From: Myxococcaceae bacterium
Lineage (GTDB): Bacteria; Myxococcota; UBA727; JABDBI01
NCBI GenBank assembly: GCA_016000045.1
Contig: JAECQY010000007.1
Location: 1-64,000 of the forward strand
DNA length: 64,000 bases
Reading direction: 5' to 3'
The position numbers and the translations under genes were made by a program. Each line of letters begins with the position of its first letter. Position 1 is the stretch's first letter. The notes under the pieces are model-generated. The model was not told the origin of the DNA and searched no databases. It saw only the letters and a program-made list of their open reading frames with translations. This document shows positions 1 through 9,049 of this stretch, one piece after another.

Positions 1-357
1 AAGTTGATCGAGGAGAGTCCTTTTCCCATCCGGCAGATCCAGGTGGATGGTGGAAGTGAGTTCATGTCAGAGTTTGAAGAAGAATGCGAGAAGAGAGGGA
101 TTCTTCTGGCAGTACTGGCTCCCAAGTCTCCGAAGCTAAACGGTTATTTTGAACGGCTTAATGGCACCTGGCATTCGGATTTCTGTGACCTGTTTGATTT
201 GCCGACTTCCCTTCAGGAACTGCGACCGATGTTGAATGATTTTACGGATAGCTATAACTGGGACCGACCTCATGATGGGATTGGTTTACAAACACCCCAG
301 CATTTTCTAGAAGGCTTAGGTATCCAAGTGAGCCCTTTCCAGTCTCAAATGTCTTGA
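1..357 (+). CDS. Transposase, DDE integrase core (3' part only)
   Basis: The frame is already open at base 1 and stops at 355-357, so only about 118 C-terminal residues are in the window. It shows the second half of an rve-type DDE catalytic core: the D of QVDGGSEF and the E of SPKLNGYFERLNGT, followed by the usual YNWDRPHDGIGLQTP tail. Transposases of the IS3/IS481 type use these residues to cut and join element ends. The beginning of the gene and one element end lie outside the window, so terminal repeats cannot be checked and the IS family stays open. Confidence 0.85.
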   Translation, partial: KLIEESPFPIRQIQVDGGSEFMSEFEEECEKRGILLAVLAPKSPKLNGYFERLNGTWHSDFCDLFDLPTSLQELRPMLNDFTDSYNWDRPHDGIGLQTPQHFLEGLGIQVSPFQSQMS

Positions 358-404
358 ACCCGGACAATCGATTGACTGTAAAATAAAGTCATTAAAATGG
401 AGTC

Positions 405-647
405 ATGCATGTGCTCACTGTTCGCCAAATCTCTGGCTCGCTTTATGATTCTTTAAGCCAACTGGCCAAGAAAAACCGCCGTAGTCTTCAGCAACAGGCT
501 ATTTTGCTACTGGAACGTGCTTGCTGGCTACAGCCAGACATGAACTTCACCGATCGAGCTCAGCTGATCCGAGAGCGACCAAAGGGTAGGATTTTGGGCG
601 ATACCACCGAGGACATCCACCAAGAGCGCAATGTGATAAACAGCTAG
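405..647 (+). CDS. Orphan FitA/VapB-like ribbon-helix-helix antitoxin
   Basis: The product has 80 residues. The first half (LTVRQISGSLYDSLSQLAKK, then NRRSLQQQAILLLERA) has the beta-strand plus two helices of a ribbon-helix-helix DNA-binding domain. The tail (GRILGDTTEDIHQER) resembles the toxin-binding tail of FitA-type antitoxins, which repress their own operon and neutralise a PIN-domain RNase. No PIN toxin follows: 130 non-coding bases lead to glyQ. It is therefore an orphan or a remnant beside the IS element at the window start. Family assignment rests on the pattern only. Confidence 0.6.
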   Translation: MHVLTVRQISGSLYDSLSQLAKKNRRSLQQQAILLLERACWLQPDMNFTDRAQLIRERPKGRILGDTTEDIHQERNVINS

Positions 648-777
648 AAAAGCAAACTCGCCAATCGTCTCGCTAAGGCTGCTTAATCACTAATTGATAT
701 AAGGCCACAACCTTATCACTCAGCCCTAAAACTCCCGGCCCCTAGAAACAAGCCCTAATTCATGCTAGCGAAAGCCA

Positions 778-1683
778 ATGTCAAAAGCTCAGACTTTCCA
801 AGAAGTTATCCTGAGGCTCCAGCAGTTCTGGTCCGAACAAGGTTGCATGATTGCTCAGCCCACCGGGGTAGAAGTCGGAGCCGGAACTCTCAATAAACAC
901 ACGTTTTTACGCGTACTGGGACCGGAGCCTTGGAACGTGGCTTATGTCGAACCCTCAAGACGGCCCACCGATGGGCGCTATGGTGAAAACCCCAATCGGT
1001 TTCAGCATTACTACCAGTTTCAAGTCATCCTCAAACCAGCTCCTCGTAATCCTCAAGAACTCTACCTGAATTCTCTGCGGGCCATTGGGCTCGATCCGAT
1101 TGAAAACGACATTCGTTTTGTTGAGGACGATTGGGAACATCCGGGCCTTGGAGCCGCCGGGCTTGGCTGGGAAGTTTGGGCACAGGGAATGGAAGTGACC
1201 CAGTTTACTTACTTTCAACAATGCGGCGGACTCGAATTGGACGAAGTATCCTGTGAGCTTACCTATGGCCTTGAGCGGCTGGCCATGTGTGTTTTAGAAG
1301 TCGATAATGCCTACGACTTGACCTGGGCCACCTTAGCGAATGGGCAAAAAGTGACCTATGCCGATGTGCACCAGCAAGATGAACGCGAATGGTCTCATCA
1401 TCATTTTCACGAAGTCGATATTGAAATGTGTCAACGACACTTAAACGACTATGAAAAGCAAGCCCAGAGCCTTCTCGATGCCAAGTTAGCCTTGCCCGCT
1501 TATGACTACGCTCTCAAGTGCAGTCATTTATTCAACCTCTTAGACGCTCGAGGCGCCATCAAAGCCATCGATCGACCGACATTTATTGGAAGAGTGCGAA
1601 ATTTGACAAAACGATGCGCGGAGCTTTATCTCGAATCACGACGTGAACAAGGCTTTCCGATGCTGAAAGAGGTTGCTCAATGA
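778..1683 (+). CDS. glyQ: Glycyl-tRNA synthetase alpha subunit
   Basis: Class II catalytic subunit of the bacterial alpha2beta2 glycyl-tRNA synthetase; it activates glycine with ATP and charges tRNA-Gly in the cytosol. The 301 residues match the usual length. Family stretches run throughout, for example [17 protein letters not shown] near the start, [20 protein letters not shown], and [17 protein letters not shown]. The last codons overlap the glyS start in an ATGA arrangement (1680-1683), so the subunits are probably translationally coupled. The start at 778 is the only one that keeps the conserved N-terminus; its ribosome site is weak. Confidence 0.97.
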   Translation: MSKAQTFQEVILRLQQFWSEQGCMIAQPTGVEVGAGTLNKHTFLRVLGPEPWNVAYVEPSRRPTDGRYGENPNRFQHYYQFQVILKPAPRNPQELYLNSLRAIGLDPIENDIRFVEDDWEHPGLGAAGLGWEVWAQGMEVTQFTYFQQCGGLELDEVSCELTYGLERLAMCVLEVDNAYDLTWATLANGQKVTYADVHQQDEREWSHHHFHEVDIEMCQRHLNDYEKQAQSLLDAKLALPAYDYALKCSHLFNLLDARGAIKAIDRPTFIGRVRNLTKRCAELYLESRREQGFPMLKEVAQ

Positions 1684-3602
1684 AATTGATTTATGAAATT
1701 GGATGCGAAGAACTTCCGGCTGCAGCTGTAGATGTTGCGCTCCATTTTTTGCCACAACAGCTCGAAAAAGAGTTGGGTGCTGCTCGTTTAAGTTTTAGCC
1801 ATCTCCTCGTCCATGCTACTCCTCGCCGACTGGTCGTTGAAATCTCTGATTTAAGTCCAACTCAAAGCGACCTGACACTGGAAATCCTTGGCCCTCGAGT
1901 CGAACAAACTTTTCAAGCAACCGGCGAATTAAGCCCGGCCGTTTTAGGCTTCTTAAAAGCCAAAAACCTCGACTCAGCCCAAACCTACTCAAAACAAACA
2001 GACAGAGGCTGGGTGCTGGCAGCTCAGTGGGCAGAAAAAGGAAAGCCGGCGATCTCTGTCCTACCCGAGCTTCTTTTGCGGGTGACGCTGCAAATCCCTT
2101 TTGCCAAAACCATGCGTTGGGAAAGCAGTAGGACCCGATTTGCTCGACCCATCCGATGGTTGTTATGCCTTTTGGACGACCAGGTCGTTCCTTTCGAAAT
2201 CGCAGGCGTACACACAAGCAATCGAACTTGCGGACACCGATTCTTAGCGCCCTCGTTCCAGGAAGTGACAACGGATACTTATTCTCAACATCTGGAGCAA
2301 TCTGGGATCGTATTGAGTAAAGAAGAACGTGAAGCCAGAATCTGGGAACAAGCACAAGCCTTGGCCAAAAGCATCGGTGGCCGCGTTAAACCAGATCCTG
2401 AGCTGCTCAGCATCGTAGCGAATCTCGTCGAATCTCCTTGGCCTGTTCTCGGTCAGTTCGAACAGAAATACTTGGATATCCCTCAAGAAATTTTGATTTC
2501 TGAGATGCGAGAGCATCAAAAGTACTTTGCTGTTTTAGACGCAAATGAGAAGTTGCTTCCATTCTTTGTGTTGGTGTCCGCTTGTCAACCGAGCCATCCA
2601 ACAAGACTCGCTGCCGGCAATGCGCGGGTGCTGAAAGCTCGTTTTGAAGATGGGGGTTTTTACTACTTCGAAGACCAAAAGAAAGCCCTTTCGGACTTTT
2701 TGCCCACTCCCAGCCTGGAGCTGATGAACTGCTCGCGAAGGCTGGGTGAGCTTTTAGCCTATCCGGACCCCATCGAACTAGAACGTGCGACCCAATTATG
2801 CAAAGCAGACCTTCAAACCGGAGTCGTAGGCGAATTTCCTGAACTTCAGGGTGTCATGGGATCGATTTACGCCGCCCAACAAGGTGAATCACCCGCTGTT
2901 TGCCAGGGTATTCGAGAGCACTATTGGCCCAAATTCTCAGGCGATGCATTGCCTCAAACTCAATTGGGAGCCATTTTAAGTGTGGCGGATCGGCTGCATA
3001 CTCTGACCAGTCGCAAAATCCCCAAAGGAAGTGCAGACCCCTACGGACTGCGAAGAGCCGCGATTGGGTTGACTCGGCTCATCGTATTCAATCGATTTGA
3101 GCTCGATCTCCAATCCTTGCTGCCTCCAGACGTACTGGAATTTGTCATGAACCGAGCCCGCAGTGTCTTCTTAGAAAATCACTCCACTTTGATAGTCGAT
3201 GCAACCCAATCGGCTTCGAAATTCAATCTACTCGCCTGGAGTGATCGTATCGACGCATTGAAGCAATTTAATTTTGCTGCGGTTGCAGCTGTGTTTAAAC
3301 GCGTCAGCAATCTGGTTTCCAAATCAGACGATGCGCGGCATGAAGCCTCTTTAGAGTCTCTGGAATCCGAAGCCGACTTTGCGTTACGCGATGCGATTCT
3401 AAGCGTTTCGCTGGACTCAAACTTCCGAACTCTTTTAGAAGAACTGGAAGCCATTAAACCCATTTTGGATCGCTTCTTCGAAGAAACACTGGTCATGTGT
3501 GAAGATCGAGCGCTTCGAAATGCACGGCTTAAGCTTTTAATGGAGGTCCAAACACGAGCCAGTTTTGTAGCCGATTTCAGCAGACTTAGCGCATCTTCTT
3601 GA
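1680..3602 (+). CDS. glyS: Glycyl-tRNA synthetase beta subunit
   Basis: Partner of GlyQ that recognises tRNA-Gly. It opens with the hallmark [17 protein letters not shown] and carries the core motifs [14 protein letters not shown] and [18 protein letters not shown]. The [14 protein letters not shown] stretch leads into the C-terminal DALR-type anticodon-binding helices (about residues 500-640). At 640 residues it is some 40-50 shorter than many relatives, with no obvious missing block. Its 3' end overlaps the convergent lamin-tail gene by 17 bases. Confidence 0.96.
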   Translation: MKLIYEIGCEELPAAAVDVALHFLPQQLEKELGAARLSFSHLLVHATPRRLVVEISDLSPTQSDLTLEILGPRVEQTFQATGELSPAVLGFLKAKNLDSAQTYSKQTDRGWVLAAQWAEKGKPAISVLPELLLRVTLQIPFAKTMRWESSRTRFARPIRWLLCLLDDQVVPFEIAGVHTSNRTCGHRFLAPSFQEVTTDTYSQHLEQSGIVLSKEEREARIWEQAQALAKSIGGRVKPDPELLSIVANLVESPWPVLGQFEQKYLDIPQEILISEMREHQKYFAVLDANEKLLPFFVLVSACQPSHPTRLAAGNARVLKARFEDGGFYYFEDQKKALSDFLPTPSLELMNCSRRLGELLAYPDPIELERATQLCKADLQTGVVGEFPELQGVMGSIYAAQQGESPAVCQGIREHYWPKFSGDALPQTQLGAILSVADRLHTLTSRKIPKGSADPYGLRRAAIGLTRLIVFNRFELDLQSLLPPDVLEFVMNRARSVFLENHSTLIVDATQSASKFNLLAWSDRIDALKQFNFAAVAAVFKRVSNLVSKSDDARHEASLESLESEADFALRDAILSVSLDSNFRTLLEELEAIKPILDRFFEETLVMCEDRALRNARLKLLMEVQTRASFVADFSRLSASS

Positions 3603-4272
3603 AATGCCACAACAGACACCCTAATACCATCAGCCAAGAGATAGCAGCTGGATTTGTTTGCTCACAGCTGCTCAGTTCAGGATGATTCGGGCGAGCGAGG
3701 CTTTGTTCTTGGGTATTGGTTGCTGGGCATTTCGTCCATGCAGACGAAACATCGGTATTGCAAAATCCCATGGCGAGACCCGGTGATGCATAAAACCCTG
3801 ACTTCAGCTCACACGTCTCAATGGCCCAGCGATCTGAGATAAGATTTCGCGAAAATCCCTTTTCGACCGACTTCGAATCCGAAATAGGCGCGCAGACTTT
3901 TTCTAAGCAGATCTCTTGAACTCCTTGCGAATGAAACTTCAAATCTTTGAGAATCACGACCGGATAGCCCGAACAAAGATTTTGCCCCAAGTCTGCGCGT
4001 TGCGCAATAATCCCATATTCACCAGGCTGGAGCCAGCAGTCCTCTTCAGGGAGACTCCTCTGCCATACCAGCTCGCGCTTTTTACCATCGCGTTTTTGAA
4101 CCAACAAGCCTCGAAGATTCATGGCTTCGTCGCTATCGTTCCACACTTCAAACCACTGTTGTCCACTGTGGCGTTCTATCCCTCGGATAAATACTTCGGT
4201 GATCCTCATCGCAAAGCGCAAGCCCGGTTCCATTTTAATTGCGATTCTTTTAAAGTCCCTATTGCGGACCAA
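3586..4272 (-). CDS. Lamin-tail-domain protein with possible C-terminal surface anchor
   Basis: Up to 228 residues. Residues about 22-130 (MRITEVFIRG, WFEVWNDSDEAMNLRGLLV, LQPGEYGIIA) follow the lamin-tail immunoglobulin-like fold found on many bacterial surface proteins. The C-terminus runs from a cysteine (SSCEQTN) into a hydrophobic helix ([17 protein letters not shown]) and a short basic end (KKMR), the layout of a MYXO-CTERM-like sorting tail. No clear N-terminal signal peptide is visible, so the start is uncertain; ATG codons at 4233 and 4209 are alternatives, and the latter sits right at the domain edge. Function is unknown. Confidence 0.6.
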   Translation of the reverse strand: MVRNRDFKRIAIKMEPGLRFAMRITEVFIRGIERHSGQQWFEVWNDSDEAMNLRGLLVQKRDGKKRELVWQRSLPEEDCWLQPGEYGIIAQRADLGQNLCSGYPVVILKDLKFHSQGVQEICLEKVCAPISDSKSVEKGFSRNLISDRWAIETCELKSGFYASPGLAMGFCNTDVSSAWTKCPATNTQEQSLARPNHPELSSCEQTNPAAISWLMVLGCLLWHFKKMR

Positions 4273-4422
4273 TTACTCATCAAGATTTTAAACCCTGCTT
4301 GCACAAGAGAATTTTTACAATTTATTCGAAATTTTTCTTGTTTTACGGACTGTGAACTGCTAAAGGGGGGAACGTAGTTGGGATCCATCTCATCTATAAC
4401 CTTTTTTCAATTGGGGATATTC

Positions 4423-4620
4423 ATGAAACGTAGCTATTTGTTGTTGACCGTTCTTTCCTTGGCTCTTTTTGGTATTTCTGCTTGCAGCAAGTGCAGCAAA
4501 AGCGAAGAAGCTGTTCCTGCTGAAGTAGCTCCTGAAGCTGCTCCCGCTGAAGTAGCTCCTGCTGAAGCTGCACCAGCACCTGCTGAGGCTGAAGCCGCTC
4601 CTGCTGAACAAGCAAACTAA
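4423..4620 (+). CDS. Small Ala/Glu/Pro-rich lipoprotein
   Basis: The product is 65 residues starting at the ATG at 4423, preceded by TTGGGGA; an earlier in-frame ATG at 4378 would bury the signal peptide. MKRSYLLLTVLSLALFGISAC is a lipoprotein signal with lipobox ISAC, so the mature protein starts at Cys and is membrane-anchored. The rest is low-complexity repeats of PAEVAPE/APAEA type, likely an extended acidic spacer. No enzymatic domain is present. A strong terminator follows at once, so it is a single-gene unit. Confidence 0.75.
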   Translation: MKRSYLLLTVLSLALFGISACSKCSKSEEAVPAEVAPEAAPAEVAPAEAAPAPAEAEAAPAEQAN

Positions 4621-4640
4621 ACGAGAAGCTTTGGTTCCAA

Positions 4641-4682
4641 GCCTCTTGAAAAGCGTTTGACGCTGACCAAGAGGTTTTTTTT
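4641..4682 (+). terminator. Rho-independent terminator of the small lipoprotein gene
   Basis: A two-tier stem, CCTCTT pairing with AAGAGG and inside it AGCGT-TTG-ACGCT, is followed directly by a run of eight T. It lies just downstream of the stop at 4620. Confidence 0.85.
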
Positions 4683-5169
4683 ATGGCAATTTTGCGCGCA
4701 AGCCTTCCGAAACACTCTCGCGAATGGTTTTCACCGATTCGGATTGGAATTTCTGACCCAGACGCGCTTCTAGAAACTGTTCAAATACGCGCTTGATCGC
4801 ATCTTCGATCTCATCCAGATTGGACATCCGAATCAAGACATCGGCTTCCAGAGAGTCTTCTTGATTCTTCTCGAGTCCGTTGGTTTTTACGCCCGACAAA
4901 GAACCGTCTAAAGCATTTAAAGCCAAGCTATGGACTCGCTCTCCAAGCGTTAAGTCCAGAGAGATCGATTCCACATACGCGCCAGCCCGAACGGCTTGAA
5001 GAAATTCCCCGCTTTCTTCCAATTTTGGACTTGCAATCATGACTTTTTGCTCGTCGGAATCAAGCGGCTTTAATACGACTCGACGACCTAGAGTGAGCTG
5101 AACCGGTAGGTGATCCAAGTGGAAATACAACCAGGTTAAAAACTCAGGTCCCAAAAATGACAGTTTCAC
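4681..5169 (-). CDS. RdgC-like protein, C-terminal partner
   Basis: About 162 residues if begun at the GTG at 5167-5169, which has GGAGAA five bases upstream; a TTG at 5223 is also open. The start FLGPEFLTWLYF resembles the block that follows the RdgC-like domain in deltaproteobacteria, and the rest (VMIASPKLEESGEFLQAVRAG, NALDGSLSGVK) looks like the matching C-terminal region. It overlaps the upstream RdgC-like frame by 26 bases in a different frame. It may be a separate, translationally coupled gene or the second half of one frameshifted gene. Function is inferred only from the neighbour. Confidence 0.5.
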   Translation of the reverse strand: MKLSFLGPEFLTWLYFHLDHLPVQLTLGRRVVLKPLDSDEQKVMIASPKLEESGEFLQAVRAGAYVESISLDLTLGERVHSLALNALDGSLSGVKTNGLEKNQEDSLEADVLIRMSNLDEIEDAIKRVFEQFLEARLGQKFQSESVKTIRESVSEGLRAKLP

Positions 5170-5740
5170 TGAGATTCTCCAATATACCCTTTGAACGAAG
5201 CGAGACCTGAGAAGCTTGCGCAATTTCCGGATAAGTCAGCTGTTTGAGTTGAAGGTGAAATGTTTGCTCGAACAACCTTTCAAATCGCTCCAGCACTCCT
5301 TGACCCCTTCCAAACAGCCTAAGCTCCGAACGGCTCAGATCCCACAGCACATCGATCACGCGACTCTTGGGAAGAATGCGTTGCCGCAATTCGCTCACCA
5401 CGATTTCTTCCAGCATCTGGCGATTTTTATCGGGGAACTCCCTGAGTCGCTTTTCCACCAAATCCTTCAGCAACGGTTTGGGGATCGAAAGCTTATCCTC
5501 TCGATAACCCAAGACCACCCTCTCTCCAAAGAGAAACTGCTCGCTCAATAAAGGCGCATCGTCCAAGTAAGGGGTGTTCAAGGGGACCCAACCAGATGTT
5601 TCCGTATCTCGACCTTCTGGATGCAAGGGAATAAATCGCCGCACCGATAGAACTTTTTCAAAATGTCCCACAATCTGATTGGGCAACGAGCCCAATACCG
5701 AAAAGCGAAGATAGGTCATCGACCCGGAAAAAATCGCCAT
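5144..5740 (-). CDS. rdgC: RdgC-like protein, N-terminal part
   Basis: 198 residues from the ATG at 5738-5740, which has GAGGAG seven bases upstream. MAIFSGSMTYLRFSVLG, the GWVPLNTPYLDDAPL block and the helical middle (PKPLLKDLVEKRLREF, LRQRILPKSRVIDVLWD) follow the fold of RdgC, a ring-shaped double-strand-DNA-binding protein that modulates RecA. E. coli RdgC is about 300 residues; here the frame closes after 198 and similar-looking sequence resumes in the overlapping next frame. It overlaps the pgsA stop by 25 bases at the end of the xerD-to-rdgC operon. Confidence 0.55.
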   Translation of the reverse strand: MAIFSGSMTYLRFSVLGSLPNQIVGHFEKVLSVRRFIPLHPEGRDTETSGWVPLNTPYLDDAPLLSEQFLFGERVVLGYREDKLSIPKPLLKDLVEKRLREFPDKNRQMLEEIVVSELRQRILPKSRVIDVLWDLSRSELRLFGRGQGVLERFERLFEQTFHLQLKQLTYPEIAQASQVSLRSKGILENLSETVIFGT

Positions 5741-6720
5741 AAAACTCCTCGATAAGCCGTTAAACACATTCCGAGACTCAGCACTGCCAAAACATAAGCC
5801 AGCGGTTCCTGAGGGTAGAGCGCCAACGCTAAAGCCACGATGCTGCTTGGCCAAAAAATACGATTTGATAAAACGGTTCCATCGGAAATCGCAATATTGT
5901 CAATACCACCCGTAGCCAGTTCGAAGGATACCGCGATCAGCACAGGAATCGTTAAATAGAAATCCACGCTGCCTACCCATACTGCTAAGATGGAATGCGA
6001 AAGAACCCAAAACAAGCGAATCCAATCGAATCGGAACATGCCGGTCGAACGAATCAGAGCAAAACTGGTTTTCAGATAATCGATCGCGCTCACCCAAGTA
6101 ATTGCCACAATCACATAACATAAACCAGCGCAAACTTGATCAGTTAGAAGAAACTGAAGCAACCCGTACCAATACACAAAGCAAAAGCCTACTGGAGCAG
6201 CCCAATGAGGAGCATTTCGCTTTAAAAACACGCGATAAACAACCCAAATCGCAAAAAAGAATAGAGCCCAGAACAAGGCAACCACCTGAGCGTAGGCAGT
6301 CGGCAAAAAGACAGTCAGAAAGACGTTTCCAAATCCTCCCATCTGAATGATGGTTTTCAGCTTGGCTAAAATAGTCGTTTTTACTTCTGCTTTGCGCAAA
6401 GATACACTGCTACGCAGAACCGTTACTAAGAATTCTCGGGATAAAATTGCGACCGGAATCCAAACTGGGACCCAACCTTTGACCGCCAGAGCAAAGGTAA
6501 CCGCAGCAATCATAATCTTGTCAGCGACCGGATCGAGCAAACTCCCAAGCTTGGTAGGACCCTCGCGCCTGGCCATCATGCCATCGATAAAATCGGTCAT
6601 CCCAAGAAAAACAAACAAAAAAAAGGCGACCCAATACCAACACGCATCCCCAAACAGCAGCATTGCACACGGAATGGGCAAGGCAGCGATGCGAGCGAGT
6701 GTCACTTGGTTGGCAATCAT
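5716..6720 (-). CDS. pgsA: CDP-alcohol phosphatidyltransferase (PgsA-like) with extended C-terminus
   Basis: Membrane enzyme expected to make phosphatidylglycerol phosphate from CDP-diacylglycerol and glycerol-3-phosphate. Residues about 43-68 contain the full signature D-x2-DG-x2-AR-x8-G-x3-D-x3-D (DFIDGMMAR, then LGSLLDPVAD). Typical PgsA has about 180-200 residues; this one has 334, and the extra ~150 form several more hydrophobic segments without a family I recognise. The start overlaps the rluB stop as ATGA (6717-6720). The substrate could be another alcohol; the motif does not separate these. Confidence 0.8.
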   Translation of the reverse strand: MIANQVTLARIAALPIPCAMLLFGDACWYWVAFFLFVFLGMTDFIDGMMARREGPTKLGSLLDPVADKIMIAAVTFALAVKGWVPVWIPVAILSREFLVTVLRSSVSLRKAEVKTTILAKLKTIIQMGGFGNVFLTVFLPTAYAQVVALFWALFFFAIWVVYRVFLKRNAPHWAAPVGFCFVYWYGLLQFLLTDQVCAGLCYVIVAITWVSAIDYLKTSFALIRSTGMFRFDWIRLFWVLSHSILAVWVGSVDFYLTIPVLIAVSFELATGGIDNIAISDGTVLSNRIFWPSSIVALALALYPQEPLAYVLAVLSLGMCLTAYRGVLWRFFPGR

Positions 6721-7466
6721 CGCTTGGCTGAAGACCTTAAGGTAGCCAGTTCTTTTTTGGTCAGAGGCCTGAATTCACCGGGAGCGAGACCTGCAATGGA
6801 GATGCCTGCAAAGTGCGTTCGGATGAGTTTCTGAGCAGGATGCTCAATTCGCCAAAACATATTCTTGATTTGGTTATTTTTGCCTTGTGTCAGCACCACG
6901 CGAAGCCAAGTGTTGACTTTGGCTTTTCTTAACACTTCGATTTCACTGGAGCCCGTCGGGCCGTCGGGTAAATAGATCCCACGTCGGAGTTTATTTAACT
7001 GTTCCTCCGAAGGAGTTCCCTTGACCTTCACTTCGTATACTTTCGGCACATGGTATTTGGGGTGAATCAACTGATTGGTCAACTCACCGTCGTTGGTCAT
7101 CAAAAGTGCACCTTCTGCATCGTAGTCAAGACGCCCGACCGGATAAATCCGACCGGCAGCAGCCCCCAAGACCAAATCAATGACCGTCTTGCGACCCGCC
7201 GTATCGCGTGCAGTCGACACAGTTCCAACCGGTTTATACAACAGGAAATAGACTCGTTCGGTAATCTGCTCGGACGCGGTATGGATTCGCTTTCCATCGA
7301 CGTAAACGCAATCAGCGTCCGGATCGATGATAAACCCTTGTGTTCTAACTTGGGAGTCGTTAACACGAACTTTTCCCTCGTCAATCATTTTCTCGACTTG
7401 GCGTCTTGAAGCAACTCCCGCTCGGGCCAGTGCTTTGTGAAGTCTCTCTTTTGACATATTGGGCAA
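6717..7466 (-). CDS. rluB: 23S rRNA pseudouridine synthase, RsuA/RluB family
   Basis: 249 residues. Residues 4-60 form an S4 RNA-binding domain (SKERLHKALARAGVASRRQV). The catalytic region contains GRLDYDAEGALLMTNDG with the nucleophilic Asp, and NNQIKNMFW-RIEHPAQKLIRT is the usual C-terminal motif. It isomerises a uridine, most likely in helix 89-90 of 23S rRNA if it is RluB; RsuA-type activity on 16S rRNA cannot be excluded. It sits directly after scpB, a common bacterial arrangement. Start may be the ATG at 7466 or the one three codons later. Confidence 0.88.
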   Translation of the reverse strand: MPNMSKERLHKALARAGVASRRQVEKMIDEGKVRVNDSQVRTQGFIIDPDADCVYVDGKRIHTASEQITERVYFLLYKPVGTVSTARDTAGRKTVIDLVLGAAAGRIYPVGRLDYDAEGALLMTNDGELTNQLIHPKYHVPKVYEVKVKGTPSEEQLNKLRRGIYLPDGPTGSSEIEVLRKAKVNTWLRVVLTQGKNNQIKNMFWRIEHPAQKLIRTHFAGISIAGLAPGEFRPLTKKELATLRSSAKR

Positions 7467-7500
7467 ATCTTGCGCTTTTACACGTTCTGAGCAATAGGGT

Positions 7501-8196
7501 TTAACTACTTTGGATAGACTTTGAGGTCTCCACCAGTACCCCCAAAGCTCGATCCAGCTCTTTTAAGGCTTTCTGGTTCTGCTGTTCGCTTTCTTTTGAA
7601 AAAAATTCTTTTTCTAAAAACAGATCTGCCAGAGTTTCCGGTTCAAGTTGTTCTTTCTCTTCATCTCCCACTTTTTCTTGATTAAGATCTTGATACTCTT
7701 TGAGCGAAGGAAGTTCATGCAGCGAGTTAAACGCAAAAAACTCTAGAAATTCTTTGGAAGTTCCGTACAGCAGAGGCCTTCCAAGGCCTTGGGATTTGCC
7801 CATGATTTTAACCAGTTTGAGCGTCAGTAAGCGCTTCAGCGAGCCGGAACAATCGACGCCTCGAATATCTTCGATCTCTTGTCGAGTGACCGGTTGGCGA
7901 TACGCCACAATAGAGAGTACCTCCAACTGAGAGGCAGAGAGGCGCTGCGGCTTTTCTTGAAGCAAGGCTCGCACCAAGTCCCCATAAGCTGGAACGGTTC
8001 GAAATACATATCCCCCCCCCACTTCCTGCAGCGAAATCCCGGTTTCGCGATGACGCAAGCTCTCAAAAGTTTCTTGGATTTGCTCTTTGGCGAATTCATA
8101 GCCTTGGTTTTCAAAAATCGTTACTATCTGAGCCAAAGATAAGGGTTCGGGAGAAGCAAATAAGATAGCTTCTAAAGCATGTTCTAAGTTAAACAT
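7501..8196 (-). CDS. scpB: Segregation and condensation protein B
   Basis: Kleisin-associated winged-helix protein of the SMC-ScpAB condensin, which organises and segregates chromosomes. From the ATG at 8194-8196 it is 231 residues: LEHALEAILFASPEPLSL starts the first winged helix, and QLEVLSIVAYRQPVTRQEIE and LKLVKIMGKSQGLGRPLLY mark the second. An acidic tail of about 60 residues is less conserved. The ATG overlaps the scpA stop by eight bases and an earlier in-frame start would lie inside scpA, so I chose 8196. Confidence 0.93.
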   Translation of the reverse strand: MFNLEHALEAILFASPEPLSLAQIVTIFENQGYEFAKEQIQETFESLRHRETGISLQEVGGGYVFRTVPAYGDLVRALLQEKPQRLSASQLEVLSIVAYRQPVTRQEIEDIRGVDCSGSLKRLLTLKLVKIMGKSQGLGRPLLYGTSKEFLEFFAFNSLHELPSLKEYQDLNQEKVGDEEKEQLEPETLADLFLEKEFFSKESEQQNQKALKELDRALGVLVETSKSIQSS

Positions 8197-9049
8197 TCCA
8201 TTCACCCAAATCCGACTCGAACTCGACATCCAAAACTTTGAGATGAATGGCTTCTGCTCCTGGCTCTTGCTTGATTTCTACCAGCTTCAATCGAGCCATC
8301 TCCAAAATCGCCAGAAAAGTGACAATCACATCCAAGCGCGTTTTGATCTGAAAATAGCGAAGCGCATCTTGAAAAAGAAACTGCAACTTGATTCGACTAA
8401 AATCGATCATCTCGCTTAAGCGAGCTCGAAGGCTGATCGATTCAAATGAAACCGTGTGGCCCGTTTTCGGCTGCAATGCCTCTAATATTTTCGCAAAATT
8501 CTCAATCAATTCGTATGAGTTCACCGGTGCCAACAATCGCTCTTCCTGCGCCTCTAAACTGGGTTCTTCATACACACGCCCAAATACGCTGTATCCCAAG
8601 GTATCGCGTTTCCCCAGTTGCTCCGCGATTCCTTTAAAACGCTGATATTCGAGCAACCTTCGCACCAAGTCTGCCCTTGGATCTACCAACGCTTCTTCCT
8701 CTTCCGTTGAGGTCTCCTCATCCGGCAAGAGCATCCTGCTTTTGATTTGCAGCAACGTCGCCGCCATCAATAAGAATTCGCCTGCCAAATCAAGCTCAAG
8801 GTTTTCTATTTCCTCCAAATATTTTTGGGTAATCACAGAAATAGAGATATCGAAGATATCCATCGAGTGCTTCTTGATTAAATGCAGCAACAGATCCAGA
8901 GGGCCTTCAAAATTCGGCACCGAAACTCGCAATTCATCGGACTCAGGATTGGGAGAATAGTCTTTCGCATCCAAGTTTTTAAAGGGACCACGAGCTTCGA
9001 TTCGACAACGATCATCTCCCAGTTGAATCGAGGCTAGATTAAGAGCCAT
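8189..9049 (-). CDS. scpA: Segregation and condensation protein A
   Basis: Kleisin subunit that bridges the SMC heads. FEGPLDLLLHLIKKHSMDIFDI is the N-terminal SMC-neck helix pair, LAGEFLLMAATLLQIKSRMLL follows, and the C-terminal winged helix includes VTFLAILEMARLKLVEI. I place the start at the ATG at 9047-9049, with GGGGAA seven bases upstream, giving 286 residues; ATG codons at 9061 and 9130 are open but lie deeper in the M50 protease gene, which this start overlaps by 16 bases. Confidence 0.93.
   Translation of the reverse strand: MALNLASIQLGDDRCRIEARGPFKNLDAKDYSPNPESDELRVSVPNFEGPLDLLLHLIKKHSMDIFDISISVITQKYLEEIENLELDLAGEFLLMAATLLQIKSRMLLPDEETSTEEEEALVDPRADLVRRLLEYQRFKGIAEQLGKRDTLGYSVFGRVYEEPSLEAQEERLLAPVNSYELIENFAKILEALQPKTGHTVSFESISLRARLSEMIDFSRIKLQFLFQDALRYFQIKTRLDVIVTFLAILEMARLKLVEIKQEPGAEAIHLKVLDVEFESDLGEWNV

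Noticed and set aside
660-777. Riboswitch or T-box leader before glyQ
   Set aside because: The 130-base leader shows only a 6-bp stem (ATAAGG/CCTTAT) and no T-box or glycine-aptamer core.
1816-2519. Minus-strand frames opposite glyS
   Set aside because: They overlap a fully recognised gene and show no domain or start signal.
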